From the NCBI GenBank assembly GCA_017847835.1, contig JAGASH010000008.1, positions 372,001-436,000 on the forward strand: a stretch of DNA of 64,000 nucleotides, written 5' to 3'. The notes beneath the pieces are model-generated. The model worked only from the letters and a program-made list of their open reading frames with translations. It had not been told where the DNA came from and searched no databases. The DNA comes from Oscillospiraceae bacterium. GTDB taxonomy: Bacteria > Bacillota > Clostridia > Oscillospirales > Ruminococcaceae. Below, piece by piece: positions 23,884 to 32,616 of the stretch; position 1 is the first letter of the stretch, and every line of letters begins with the position of its first letter. A program made the translations under genes and the position numbers.

Positions 23884-25614
23884 TCAAGCTTCAATCGCGT
23901 TTGTCTTGCAAAGCTGCTCGCAAACCGCGCAGCCAACGCACTGCGTCGCGTCGATAACCGCTTTCTTTTCCTTTATGCTGATTGCAGGACATCCGAGCTT
24001 CATACACATCTTGCAGCCAACGCACTTGTCGGGATTGATTTTGAGAGCGGGCTTCGGCTTGACGTATTTGAGCAGCATACAAGGTCTGCGCGAGATGATA
24101 ACCGAGGGTTCTTCCGCTGCGAGTTCTTCCTTGATTGCGTCCTCGCACTGCTTCAAATCATACGGGTCAACAACACGCACTCTCTTGATACCGATTGCGT
24201 GACAAAGTTCTTCGAGATTAACAGCGGCAGCAGGGTCGCCCTTGATATTGTAGCCGGTTGTGGGGTTCTGCTGATGTCCGGTCATACCCGTAATCGAGTT
24301 GTCCACAATGATAACGGTGGAATTTGAGCCGTTGTACGCGATGTCAACAAGTCCCGTCATACCCGAGTGCATAAAGGTCGAGTCGCCGATTACGCAGACG
24401 GTTTTCTTTTCGGACTCCGCGCCGCCGACCTTGTTAAAGCCGTGCAGACCGGAAATCGAAGCTCCCATACAAAGCGTTGAGTCAAGCGCAAAGAGAGGCG
24501 CTGCGCTTCCGAGAGTATAGCAGCCGATATCGCCGAGAGCGGTGATTTTGTTCTTTGCGAGCGTGTAGAAAAGTCCGCGGTGAGGGCAGCCTGCGCACAT
24601 AACGGGCGGACGAACGGGAATTTCCGAGTCTGCGGTCACGGATTTAGGCTGAGCGATACCGAAAGCCGCGCGGATTGTCGCTTGATTGAACTCTCCGATA
24701 AGCGGGAAAAGCTCCTTTCCAACGCACGGTACACCAAGTTTGTTCAAGTGCTGCTCGATAATTCCGTCAAGCTCCTCGATAACGTAAACCTTGTCAACCG
24801 AAGCGGCAAAATCGCGGATAAGCTTTTCGGGAAGCGGATTTACAAGACCGAGCTTCAAAACGGGAACCGTATCTCCGAAAACCTCTTTTACATACTGATA
24901 GCAGGTGCCCGCGCAGATAATTCCTTTCTCGCTTGACGTGCCCTTTTCAACGCGGTTGAGCGGTGAGGTTTCGCCGAATTCAACGAGCTTTCTGGTGCGC
25001 TCTTCGACAAACGGGTGACGTCTGATAGCGTTTGCAGGAGCCATTATGTACTTCTGCGGGTTTTTCTGATATTCGGGAACGGGAATTTCCTTCCTGTCCT
25101 CAAGCTCGACTGCATTCTGGCAGTGAGCAATTCTCGTGCACATTCTCACGATAACGGGCGTGTCGAATTTCTCGGAAATCTCGTATGCTTCCTTGACGAA
25201 ATCCTTCGCTTCAACGGAGTCTGCAGGTTCAAGCATAGGCACTTTCGCGGCAATCGCGTAGTGACGGGAATCCTGTTCATTCTGAGAGGAGTGCATAGCG
25301 GGGTCGTCCGCGACAAACAGCACCATTCCGCCGTTTACGCCCGTGTAAGAGAGCGTGAAAAGCGGGTCTGCGGCAACGTTCAGGCCGACGTGCTTCATCG
25401 CGCAAGCCGAGCGCGCACCTCTCAGAGAAGCGCCGAAAGCAACTTCAGTGGCAACCTTTTCGTTGGGCGCCCATTCGCAGTACATTTCGTCATACTTCGC
25501 GGCATATTCGGTAATTTCGGTTGAGGGAGTGCCGGGATAGGACGAAACCACCCGAACACCCGCTTCGTAAAGACCGCGTGCAGCCGCCTCGTTGCCGAGC
25601 ATCATTTTCTTCAT
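23884..25614 (-). CDS. iorA: Indolepyruvate:ferredoxin oxidoreductase, alpha subunit
   Basis: 576 aa thiamine-diphosphate enzyme subunit. It opens with LGNEAAARGLYEAGV and carries SSYPGTPSTEI; the ThDP/Mg region reads IGDSTFMHSGMTGLVDIAYN with NSITGMTGHQQNP. Two C-terminal 4Fe-4S motifs are visible (CVGCKMCMKLGCPAI and CVGCAVCEQLC). It oxidatively decarboxylates indole-, phenyl- or 4-hydroxyphenyl-pyruvate. Context with the Na+ symporter, PaaK and the ACT protein fits aromatic amino acid metabolism in an anaerobe. AAGGAG lies 9 nt before the ATG. Confidence 0.93.
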   Translation of the reverse strand: MKKMMLGNEAAARGLYEAGVRVVSSYPGTPSTEITEYAAKYDEMYCEWAPNEKVATEVAFGASLRGARSACAMKHVGLNVAADPLFTLSYTGVNGGMVLFVADDPAMHSSQNEQDSRHYAIAAKVPMLEPADSVEAKDFVKEAYEISEKFDTPVIVRMCTRIAHCQNAVELEDRKEIPVPEYQKNPQKYIMAPANAIRRHPFVEERTRKLVEFGETSPLNRVEKGTSSEKGIICAGTCYQYVKEVFGDTVPVLKLGLVNPLPEKLIRDFAASVDKVYVIEELDGIIEQHLNKLGVPCVGKELFPLIGEFNQATIRAAFGIAQPKSVTADSEIPVRPPVMCAGCPHRGLFYTLAKNKITALGDIGCYTLGSAAPLFALDSTLCMGASISGLHGFNKVGGAESEKKTVCVIGDSTFMHSGMTGLVDIAYNGSNSTVIIVDNSITGMTGHQQNPTTGYNIKGDPAAAVNLEELCHAIGIKRVRVVDPYDLKQCEDAIKEELAAEEPSVIISRRPCMLLKYVKPKPALKINPDKCVGCKMCMKLGCPAISIKEKKAVIDATQCVGCAVCEQLCKTNAIEA

Positions 25615-25632
25615 TACATCAATCTCCTTAGA

Positions 25633-27207
25633 TTATTTTTCGTCATCACCGAGGCTGTCGGTAACTTCAACAGTCTTGGTTTTGGTATAGCAGGTAAACA
25701 TTTCTTCCGCGTTTTCGGGACGTGTTTTCTTTGTGAGCAGGCTGACAATCGGTATAATGATAAGTCCGCCGACCATTGCGAAAACACCCGAATAGAGCGA
25801 GTTTGTGAACACGAACGAAAGCACGGGAATTCCCTTTACGTCAAGCACTCCGAGTGAAACGAGAAGCTGAACGATTTCAAGTCCCACGCCGAATACAAAC
25901 GACGAAGCAACGGCCGCCTTTGTTGTCTTTTTCCAGTAAAGACCGTAGAGGAACGGTGCAAGGAAAGCACCCGCAAGCGCGCCCCACGAAACACCCATCA
26001 TCTGTGCGATAAACATATTCTTGCTCTTTGCCTGAACGATAGCGATTGCCGCGGAAATCGCGATAAAGATTACGATGAAAATGCGGATAATCAGCATTTT
26101 TTTCTTCTCGGAGAACTTCTTCTTGCTGACAGGCTCGATAAGGTCAAGCGTAATCGACGAGCCGCTTGTGAGAACCAGCGAAGAAAGCGTTGACATTGAA
26201 GCCGAGAGAACGAGTACGATTACCAGACCGATGATAATGGGCGAGAGCGTCGAGAGCATTTCGGGGATAACTGCGTCAAAGCCGTTTGCCTTTACGTCAA
26301 CATCATAAAGTCTGCCGAAGCCGCCGAGGAAGTAGCAGCCGCCCGCAACGATAATCGCGAAAATCGTGGAGATAATCGTGCCTTTTTTGATGGAGTCCTC
26401 GTTTTTGATTGCATAGAACTTGCCGACCATCTGCGGAAGTCCCCAGGTACCGAGCGATGTGAGCAGCACAACAAACAGCAAAAACAGCGGGTTCGGACCG
26501 AGGAAGGAGGAATATGCGCCTTCCCAGCCTGCTTCGCCTTCAACGGAAGCAAGTGACTGCATTGCCGCTTCAAGACCGCCGTTGTCGTTGAGGACAGCGC
26601 CGATAACCGCGATAATGCCGATAAGCATAATCATACCCTGAATAAAGTCGTTCCAAGCGGTTGCCATATAGCCGCCGATGATAACGTAAATTCCCGTGAG
26701 AACCGCCATTACGAGAACGCAAATCGAGTAGTCAATACCGTTAAATGCCATTGCAAACAGTCTTGAAAGGCCGTTGTAGAGCGACGCGGTGTAGGGAATA
26801 AGGAACACGAACGTGATAATCGAAGCGGCAATTTTGAGCTTCTTTGATTTATAACGCGCGCCGAAGAAATCAGGCATTGTCTTGCTGGACAGGTGCTGCG
26901 TCATAATTCTCGTTCTTCTGCCGAGAATGGACCACGCAAGCAGCGAGCCGATGAAAGCGTTTCCGAGACCTATCCACGTTGACGCAACGCCGAAGTTCCA
27001 GCCGAATTGTCCCGCATAGCCTACGAAGATTACGGCGGAGAAGTAAGACGTGCCGTAAGCGAACGCAGAAAGCCACGGTCCGACCGAGCGCGAGCCGAGA
27101 ACAAAGCCGTTTACGTCCGACGCGTGTTTGCGGCTTCTTACGCCGATGAAAATCATCACGGCGAAGAAAAGCACGAGAAACGCGCCTGTAATAATCATTG
27201 TTTCCAT
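25633..27207 (-). CDS. Sodium:solute symporter (SSS family, PutP-like)
   Basis: 524 aa with about 13 membrane helices, including the SSS signatures FAYGTSYFSAVIFVGYAGQFG and LSASMSTLSSLVLTSGSSITLDL. It uses the Na+ gradient to import a small solute. PutP-like sequences are often called proline symporters, but as first gene of the ior-paaK operon it more likely brings in an aryl acid or amino acid used by the downstream enzymes (inference). ATG at 27207 is chosen over an upstream TTG because AAAGGAT lies between them. Confidence 0.87.
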   Translation of the reverse strand: METMIITGAFLVLFFAVMIFIGVRSRKHASDVNGFVLGSRSVGPWLSAFAYGTSYFSAVIFVGYAGQFGWNFGVASTWIGLGNAFIGSLLAWSILGRRTRIMTQHLSSKTMPDFFGARYKSKKLKIAASIITFVFLIPYTASLYNGLSRLFAMAFNGIDYSICVLVMAVLTGIYVIIGGYMATAWNDFIQGMIMLIGIIAVIGAVLNDNGGLEAAMQSLASVEGEAGWEGAYSSFLGPNPLFLLFVVLLTSLGTWGLPQMVGKFYAIKNEDSIKKGTIISTIFAIIVAGGCYFLGGFGRLYDVDVKANGFDAVIPEMLSTLSPIIIGLVIVLVLSASMSTLSSLVLTSGSSITLDLIEPVSKKKFSEKKKMLIIRIFIVIFIAISAAIAIVQAKSKNMFIAQMMGVSWGALAGAFLAPFLYGLYWKKTTKAAVASSFVFGVGLEIVQLLVSLGVLDVKGIPVLSFVFTNSLYSGVFAMVGGLIIIPIVSLLTKKTRPENAEEMFTCYTKTKTVEVTDSLGDDEK

Positions 27208-27229
27208 TAATTTATGTATCCTTTCCAAA

Positions 27230-27244
27230 CGGTTATACTAACCG
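27230..27244. promoter_or_regulatory. 15-bp palindrome between the ior operon and the amidohydrolase gene
   Basis: CGGTTA-TAC-TAACCG is a perfect inverted repeat, 22 bp upstream of the symporter start codon in the divergent region. It looks like a repressor operator; the regulator is unknown. Confidence 0.4.
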
Positions 27245-27256
27245 CTTATTAACATA

Positions 27257-27285
27257 TTGAAAAAAGCGAAGGATTGTGCTATAAT
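27257..27285 (+). promoter_or_regulatory. Sigma-A promoter for the amidohydrolase-comEC unit
   Basis: TTGAAA (27257-27262), 17-bp spacer, TATAAT (27280-27285), 35 bp before the start codon. Confidence 0.75.
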
Positions 27286-27320
27286 GTTAGTGAATTGTTG
27301 AACTAAGGAGATAATTTGTT

Positions 27321-28136
27321 ATGATAATCGATTTTCACACCCACACATTTCCCGATAAAATCGCGGCTCAGACTATCGCGTATCTTGCCGAAAAGGGCAA
27401 TGTAAAGCCGTTTCGCGAGGGCACGCTTTCGTCCTTGAAGGAGAGTATGAAGCGTTCGAGAGTTGACTATTCCGTAGTTTTGCCCGTAGCGACGGCGGCT
27501 CGTCAGGTTGAGAGCATAAATCGTCTTGCCGCGGAATTGAACGGAAAAGACGGGATAATTTACGCGGGCGCAATTCACCCCGACTGCGAAAATATTGATG
27601 AAATTCTCGATTTTGTCAAGAACGCGGGGCTTTTCGGTATCAAAATTCACCCCGATTATCAGGACGTCCGTTTCAATGACGAGCGCGTGCTGAAAATCCT
27701 TGAAGGCGCGGCAAAACGCGGACTTTACACCGTCACTCACGCGGGAATTGACGTGGGCTACCCGAACGACGTTCACTGCACTCCGGATATGGTGCTCGAA
27801 GTGCTGGGAAAGCTGAGCGGCATAATCGACGACAAGCTGATTTTAGCGCATCTGGGCGGCTGCGACCTCGGTGAGGAGGTTCTCGAAAAGCTCTGCGGGA
27901 AGCCCGTTTATATGGACACCGCGGTTGTTCTCGACCGCTATCCCGAAACCGCAAAAAAAATCATCGAAAAGCACGGCGCAGAAAAAATTCTTTTTGCCAC
28001 GGACAGCCCTTGGGCAGACCAGAAGAATTATATCGAGCTTTTGTGCAAATTCGGCTTTGACGAGCGCGAGCTTTCGCTTATGTTTAGTGAAAATGCCAAA
28101 AAAATCCTCGCTTCGTCAAAAAATCCCATACAATAA
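27321..28136 (+). CDS. Amidohydrolase family metal-dependent hydrolase (ACMSD/TIM-barrel type)
   Basis: 271 aa. The N-terminal metal motif DFHTHTFPD, a lysine strand GIKIHPDYQD, then THAGID, LAHLGG and the terminal aspartate in FATDSPW give the metal-site order of amidohydrolase-2 proteins. It could be a hydrolase or a decarboxylase; the substrate is unknown. Soluble. AAGGAG precedes the ATG. comEC follows 79 nt downstream without a clear promoter, so the two are probably co-transcribed. Confidence 0.83.
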   Translation: MIIDFHTHTFPDKIAAQTIAYLAEKGNVKPFREGTLSSLKESMKRSRVDYSVVLPVATAARQVESINRLAAELNGKDGIIYAGAIHPDCENIDEILDFVKNAGLFGIKIHPDYQDVRFNDERVLKILEGAAKRGLYTVTHAGIDVGYPNDVHCTPDMVLEVLGKLSGIIDDKLILAHLGGCDLGEEVLEKLCGKPVYMDTAVVLDRYPETAKKIIEKHGAEKILFATDSPWADQKNYIELLCKFGFDERELSLMFSENAKKILASSKNPIQ

Positions 28137-28215
28137 TATTATATCACTATTTTTTTCTTCTGTCAATGGGTTTTGCCTTTAAAGCGCTAAAATTTGACAG
28201 CAGACGGGAGAGCTT

Positions 28216-30237
28216 ATGGAACAGCGGAACAAAGCCATATTTATGCTGCCTGCGGTGAGATTTGCACCGTTTCTGGCGGCGGGAATGCTTCTCGCGTATT
28301 TCGCGGGGAGCGTTTTCGTGTGGCTGATACCGGCTGCGGCGGTTTTGGCAATTGTCGCTGCGGCAAAGAAAAACAAGCTCTCTGCGTGCTTTGCGGGATT
28401 TTGCGCGGGACTTGTGCTGATGACGCTTCACATCGGCTTTTACTGCAAGCCGATTTTGAACTTTGCGGGAACAACCGTCCGTGCAGAGTTCACCGTTACG
28501 GAAATCCTCGGCGGCAGCGAAAACCGCACGAATTTTGTCGGCAGAATGAACCTCGGCGGGCTTTCTGCGAACGTGAGATTGACGGGAGAGCGGCTTTTCG
28601 AGGAAGGGAGCGTCTGCGAGGCGACGGTTTTGCTCGATATCGCGGACGAGCAGTACCTCACGCAAAACCTTGCAAAGGAGATTTTGCTTTCGGGAGAAAT
28701 CGAAGAATTTCACTCGGTAATTCCCGCGAAACCGAGCTTTTCCGCTTTAATCGGAGCAGCCCGCAAGCGGCTTTTCTCAGCGCTTCGCGAGAATGTTCAG
28801 GGAGAGAGCGGGGAGATTGCCTCGGCGATTTTGTTCGGTCGTGACGAGTACCTCTCGCAGACGTTTTCCGAGCAGTCGAAAATCAGCGGAGCAGCGCATT
28901 ATACAGCGGTTTCGGGCACGCACTTTGCAATTCTCGCGGCGGTTTTGCTCGGGCTTGTCCCGCAGAAACGCAGAAAGCTGAAATCGGTTTTGTCGATATT
29001 TGTGGCAGCTTCGGCTGTTGTGTTTTTCGGAGCAACAGCGTCTGTTCTGCGAGCCTCGGCAATGTTCATAATCACGGCGGCTGCACCGCTTTTCCGCAGA
29101 CGCTCGGAAACTCTGAACACGCTTTGTCTTGCGGTTTCGGTACTGCTTCTGATATCGCCGGGAGCTGTTCTTGATATCGGTTTCGCGATGTCGGTGCTCG
29201 GTGTTTTCGGAGCGGGAGTGCTGTCACCGAAGCTCTCGGAAAAGCTCTGCGGACTGCTGCCGCAAAAGGCAAAATTCCTCTCGGGAGCTGTAAAGGTATT
29301 CTTTGCCTCGTTTTGCGCGCTCGTCTGCACCGCTCCGATAAGCGCTGCCGTATTCAAGGGTGTGTCGCTCTGCGCCGTGCTCACGTCGATTTTGATAATG
29401 CCGCTTATGGCTGTCGGAATGACGTTTATGCTTCTGCTCGGTATAACGGGCGCGTCCGTGCTTTCCGTGCCGATTGATTTGGCAATGCGCGCGGTTTCGG
29501 CAGTCGTGAAATTCTTCGGACAGGCGCGCGGACTGTTCCTTTCGCTTGACTTTTCGGGAGCTTGGATTTTCGCGGCTGTCTGTGCGGGTTTGCTGACAAT
29601 TGCCGCTTTCGGTACATTTAAAACGTTTCGGCGCTGCTTTGAGGGTACGGCTGCGGCTGTGCTTGCGGCAATGCTGATATCGTTTTTCACCGTCGAAAAC
29701 CGCAGAGAAATGCGCTTTGTCGGGAATTATCGGACAAGTGCTGCGATTGCTTTTCAAGGCAGGGAAGCGGTCGTGTTTGTTTCTGGGAGCGGCTCGGGAC
29801 TTGCAGACGATATCTCGCGATGTCTGCGGGAACGCGGTGCCGTGAAAATAAGCGTTCTTGCGGCATTTGAAGCGGATTTTGACGGCGCGCTCTCGCTGAA
29901 AGAGCTTACCGATATGGTGGAAACAGGCTCGGTTTTCGTGAATGAAAATTCACAAGATGTCCTGAAAAACGCAGAATTTGTGAACAATCCCGCGCGGCTG
30001 TCGCTGAACGGTATCACAATTGCGGGGGCAAAAGCGGGCGACAGCGAAACTGCAGCCGATTTCGTCCTTTATCACGGCAATTCAAAGCGCACGGAAAATT
30101 CCGCGGGAACGGCGATTTTCTTTGTAAACTCAACCCGCGTTCTTCCTGCAAATGCCGTGAATGTCCGTTATCGCTGGGATTATGCAGTGCCGATTGACGG
30201 GGGAGAGCTTCGCGTGAAAATTGAAAAACTGCCTTGA
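28216..30237 (+). CDS. comEC: ComEC/Rec2-family DNA-uptake membrane protein with degenerate C-terminal domain
   Basis: 673 aa. N-terminal helices and an OB-like outer domain (about 60-180) precede the Competence core with multiple helices (SGAAHYTAVSGTHFAILAAV and later ASVLRASAMFIITAAAPL are hallmark stretches). The C-terminal part (about 505-673) sits where ComEC normally has a metallo-beta-lactamase nuclease domain. It is only ~170 residues, and the expected HxHxDH reads AAFEADFDGAL, so the nuclease looks inactive. ComEC forms the channel for single-stranded DNA in natural competence. GGGAGAG precedes the ATG. The next promoter's -35 overlaps its stop codon. Confidence 0.85.
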   Translation: MEQRNKAIFMLPAVRFAPFLAAGMLLAYFAGSVFVWLIPAAAVLAIVAAAKKNKLSACFAGFCAGLVLMTLHIGFYCKPILNFAGTTVRAEFTVTEILGGSENRTNFVGRMNLGGLSANVRLTGERLFEEGSVCEATVLLDIADEQYLTQNLAKEILLSGEIEEFHSVIPAKPSFSALIGAARKRLFSALRENVQGESGEIASAILFGRDEYLSQTFSEQSKISGAAHYTAVSGTHFAILAAVLLGLVPQKRRKLKSVLSIFVAASAVVFFGATASVLRASAMFIITAAAPLFRRRSETLNTLCLAVSVLLLISPGAVLDIGFAMSVLGVFGAGVLSPKLSEKLCGLLPQKAKFLSGAVKVFFASFCALVCTAPISAAVFKGVSLCAVLTSILIMPLMAVGMTFMLLLGITGASVLSVPIDLAMRAVSAVVKFFGQARGLFLSLDFSGAWIFAAVCAGLLTIAAFGTFKTFRRCFEGTAAAVLAAMLISFFTVENRREMRFVGNYRTSAAIAFQGREAVVFVSGSGSGLADDISRCLRERGAVKISVLAAFEADFDGALSLKELTDMVETGSVFVNENSQDVLKNAEFVNNPARLSLNGITIAGAKAGDSETAADFVLYHGNSKRTENSAGTAIFFVNSTRVLPANAVNVRYRWDYAVPIDGGELRVKIEKLP

Positions 30238-30262
30238 CAATCGCGGGAAAATGTGCTATAAT
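30234..30262 (+). promoter_or_regulatory. Consensus sigma-A promoter for the B12-riboswitch operon
   Basis: TTGACA (30234-30239), 17-bp spacer, TATAAT (30257-30262). The -35 overlaps the comEC stop codon (30235-30237). Confidence 0.88.
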
Positions 30263-30277
30263 GTCAAAGTTGAAATA

Positions 30278-30470
30278 ATGCGTTTCGTGGCGCGTGCGGC
30301 GAGGAACCGTGCGCGCTGAACAAGAGAACCGTGTGAAATCCACGGACGGTACCGCCGCCGTAAGCGTCTTGGCAATTCCCGTTTTGCGGAATGAAAATTA
30401 GTCACTGAGAAATCGGGAAGGCTGAATTGCCTTATATACGCGAGTCGGAAGACCTACGAAGCGTTTCAGA
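30278..30470 (+). ncRNA. Cobalamin (B12) riboswitch aptamer
   Basis: Within the leader before the DUF4430 gene the class marks come in order. First is AACCGTGTGAAATCC with CACGGACGGTACCGCC (30327-30352), then GTCACTG and CGGGAAGGC (about 30401-30423), and last the B12-box-like GAGTCGGAAGACCTAC (30442-30457). These match the known cobalamin riboswitch core. An intrinsic terminator downstream makes B12-triggered early termination the likely mechanism. A further stem (GTTTTG with CAAAAC, about 30492-30511) lies between aptamer and terminator and may be part of the switch. Confidence 0.9.
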
Positions 30471-30534
30471 GCGTCGAGGCGCTCTCTGCGAGTTTTGCGA
30501 TGTACAAAACCCGCGTTTTTGCTGTGGGAAAACG

Positions 30535-30572
30535 GCCGCAGCGTTCTTTTCGGGAGCGCTGCGGCTTTTTAT
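30535..30572 (+). terminator. Riboswitch-controlled terminator
   Basis: GCCGCAGCG (30535-30543) pairs with CGCTGCGGC (30557-30565), followed by TTTTT. It lies between the aptamer and the DUF4430 ribosome site. Confidence 0.85.
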
Positions 30573-30599
30573 TTTATCAAATTTTAAGGAGAACAAAAA

Positions 30600-31013
30600 A
30601 TGGAACAGAAGTCAAAAGTAAGCAAAAAGGGCATTATAATCGCGGTTATCGCGCTTGTGGTTGTCGCGGGAGTTTTCTGCGGGATTTACTTTTTCCTGCT
30701 GCCGAAAACCTCACAGGGTGCAAAAACGTACACTCTGACCGTTGTTCACGCGGACAAGAGCGCGAAGGATTTCACCTATCACACGGATGAAGAATATCTC
30801 GGCGCAGCGCTTAAAAACGAGAAGATTATCTCGGGCACGGAAAGCGCATACGGTCTTATGATTGAGGTGGTTGACGGCGAGCAGGCAATCTGGGACAAGG
30901 ACGGCGCATACTGGGCGTTTTACATCGGCGACGAGTACGCAAACACCGGTGTTGACGCAACTCCCGTAAATGACGGCGACAGCTTCAAGTTGGAGTACAC
31001 CCTTGCAAGCTGA
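30600..31013 (+). CDS. DUF4430 protein, membrane-anchored (transcobalamin C-terminal-like)
   Basis: 137 aa. One N-terminal signal-anchor helix (IIIAVIALVVVAGVFCGIYF, about 11-33) is followed by an outer DUF4430-type domain (YTLTVVHADKS to GDSFKLEYTLAS; NTGVDATPVNDGDSF is typical). This domain is related to the C-terminal part of transcobalamin, and the gene is behind a B12 riboswitch and overlaps an ECF S component. It is therefore likely to capture cobalamin or another corrinoid at the cell surface (inference from family plus regulation). AAGGAG lies before the ATG. Confidence 0.85.
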   Translation: MEQKSKVSKKGIIIAVIALVVVAGVFCGIYFFLLPKTSQGAKTYTLTVVHADKSAKDFTYHTDEEYLGAALKNEKIISGTESAYGLMIEVVDGEQAIWDKDGAYWAFYIGDEYANTGVDATPVNDGDSFKLEYTLAS

Positions 31014-31521
31014 GAAAAAGCTGCTCCTGTGGGAAATCGCGCTTTTCGGGGTGCTGGGCGGGCTTATGTTCGCTTTGCAGGTCGCGATGAGCGGGCTTCC
31101 GAACATTGAGCCCGTGTCGCTTCTGACAATGGTTTACGCGGTTGTTTTCGGGAAAAAGAGCCTGTATTCCGTGTACGTTTATGTAATTCTGGACATTCTG
31201 CTGTTCGGAATTGGACTGTGGAATATCTGCTACCTCTATATATGGGCAATTCTCGCGTTTGTTGCGATTGCTTTCAGAAAGCAGGAAAACCCGCTTGTGT
31301 GGGCGGTGATTTCGGGAGCTTTCGGGCTGCTTTTCGGCGCGTTTTGCGCACCCGTCGATATCTTCATCGGCGGGTTTGGCTACGCTGCGGGAAAGTGGGT
31401 TTCGGGCATTCCGTTTGATTTGCTTCACTGCGCGGGGAATTTCGTGATTGCGCTGGTGTTGTTTGTTCCGCTGAGAAAGCTGCTGGAGAAACTGTACGGG
31501 AGAATGAAATCGGCAAGATAA
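31003..31521 (+). CDS. ECF transporter substrate-binding S component, probably for corrinoids
   Basis: 172 aa with five to six membrane helices. Energy-coupling-factor S proteins bind a vitamin and work with a shared EcfT/EcfA module, which must be encoded elsewhere. B12-riboswitch control and pairing with a DUF4430 protein point to a cobalamin or precursor. The start is probably TTG at 31003, with GGAG 7 nt upstream, which overlaps the end of the DUF4430 gene by 11 nt. An ATG at 30970 lacks a ribosome site and would add an unlikely N-terminus. Confidence 0.8.
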   Translation: MQAEKKLLLWEIALFGVLGGLMFALQVAMSGLPNIEPVSLLTMVYAVVFGKKSLYSVYVYVILDILLFGIGLWNICYLYIWAILAFVAIAFRKQENPLVWAVISGAFGLLFGAFCAPVDIFIGGFGYAAGKWVSGIPFDLLHCAGNFVIALVLFVPLRKLLEKLYGRMKSAR

Positions 31522-31522
31522 A

Positions 31523-31550
31523 AAGAGCCGCAAGTTTCCTCACGGCTCAA
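31523..31550. terminator. Terminator between convergent S-component and lipoprotein genes
   Basis: GAGCCG (31525-31530) pairs with CGGCTC (31543-31548). A T run follows on the minus strand, so it best serves the lipoprotein gene. Confidence 0.6.
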
Positions 31551-31574
31551 ATAAATATTTGATTTTAGTTTGGT

Positions 31575-32531
31575 TTAAAAACCATGAGCTTTTTCCCATT
31601 CATGAACTTTTTCTATACCTTCATAAACAACATCAGGAATATTATTGATGTCGTACCATATAATAGGAAAGTCTTCAGAACGAGGTTCAACCGCATATTC
31701 CCAAGTAGTACCTTGAGAAACAGTTTCTTCAGTTTTATATACTTCTTTATAACCACATTCAGAACATTCGTGGTAATACTTGGTGATTGTTTTAATACCC
31801 GTAGTTTTTACAGGTGCAGAACCAGAACCAAAGGCAACTCCAAAAATTTTTGGAAAGTCTACGTCATTAGTGGTTATTCCAAAGTAGCGACTTGATAAAG
31901 TAAAGTCAAAACCACAGTTACTTACAATGTGACTTTCAACGATTTCCACATTTTCAGTAGAAGATTCTGTATAGGAATTGTTCCAGATATGGCCATCATA
32001 TTTACAATTATGAGGTGCTACATAATTAGGGTCGTTTTTACCGCAATAAATGCAAGAACCATTATTGTAATTATGATTTATAGTTGTACCCTTTGTTTCA
32101 CCACAAGAAATGCAAGTTGCAGGATTAGTGCAAGTTGCTTCTGTAAATGTATGTGTGTGAATAGGCTTTTCTTCAATTTTAGTAGTAGAAGAACTTGTAG
32201 GCTTATTTGTAGAAGAAGAACTTGTTGAAGAACTTACAGGCTTTTCTACAGGCTTATTTGAAGAAGAACTGCTTGACGAACTTTCGGCGGGCTTTTCGGT
32301 CGTCGATGAACTCGAAACACTTGACGAGCTTTCAACAGTCACGGACGAGCTTTCTTCAACGCTTGTCGAAACGCTTGAAGAAACGCTTTCGGAGGAGCTT
32401 TCCGTGACGGAAGAAGTTGTTTCGGACGATATCTCCGCGGAGGTTGCGGAGCTTGTGCTTTCGCTTGCGGTATTCGCCGAGCAGCCCGCGAGCAAAAATG
32501 CAGAGAGCGCGATTGCAAGAAATTTTTTCAT
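31575..32531 (-). CDS. Serine-rich lipoprotein with Cys-pair domain, mosaic composition
   Basis: 318 aa. Signal peptide with lipobox (FLAIALSAFLLAGC) gives a lipid-anchored Cys17. Residues ~18-128 are almost pure Ser/Thr/Glu linker. Then comes HTHTFTEATCTNPATCISC and GSCIYCGKND, a His/Cys pattern seen in secreted Firmicute surface proteins, and a C-terminal domain (about 185-318) with CSECGYKEVY that I do not recognise. The part encoded at 31575-32270 is clearly richer in A/T than the signal and first linker part (32271-32531) and than all neighbours. This suggests replacement of the C-terminal half by transfer. The ATG at 32531 has GAGG at 8 nt. Confidence 0.75.
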   Translation of the reverse strand: MKKFLAIALSAFLLAGCSANTASESTSSATSAEISSETTSSVTESSSESVSSSVSTSVEESSSVTVESSSSVSSSSTTEKPAESSSSSSSSNKPVEKPVSSSTSSSSTNKPTSSSTTKIEEKPIHTHTFTEATCTNPATCISCGETKGTTINHNYNNGSCIYCGKNDPNYVAPHNCKYDGHIWNNSYTESSTENVEIVESHIVSNCGFDFTLSSRYFGITTNDVDFPKIFGVAFGSGSAPVKTTGIKTITKYYHECSECGYKEVYKTEETVSQGTTWEYAVEPRSEDFPIIWYDINNIPDVVYEGIEKVHEWEKAHGF

Positions 32532-32616
32532 TGTCATTACCTCGAAATGTTTGATATATTTCATTATATCACATTTTTTGCATTTTGTAAACATTTTTTT
32601 GAGCTGCCGCTTTTTT

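Noticed and set aside
32216..32480. Tandem repeat array or CRISPR-like repeat in the Ser-rich lipoprotein gene
   Set aside because: Irregular Ser/Thr/Glu codon runs with no constant unit or spacer; a low-complexity protein linker.
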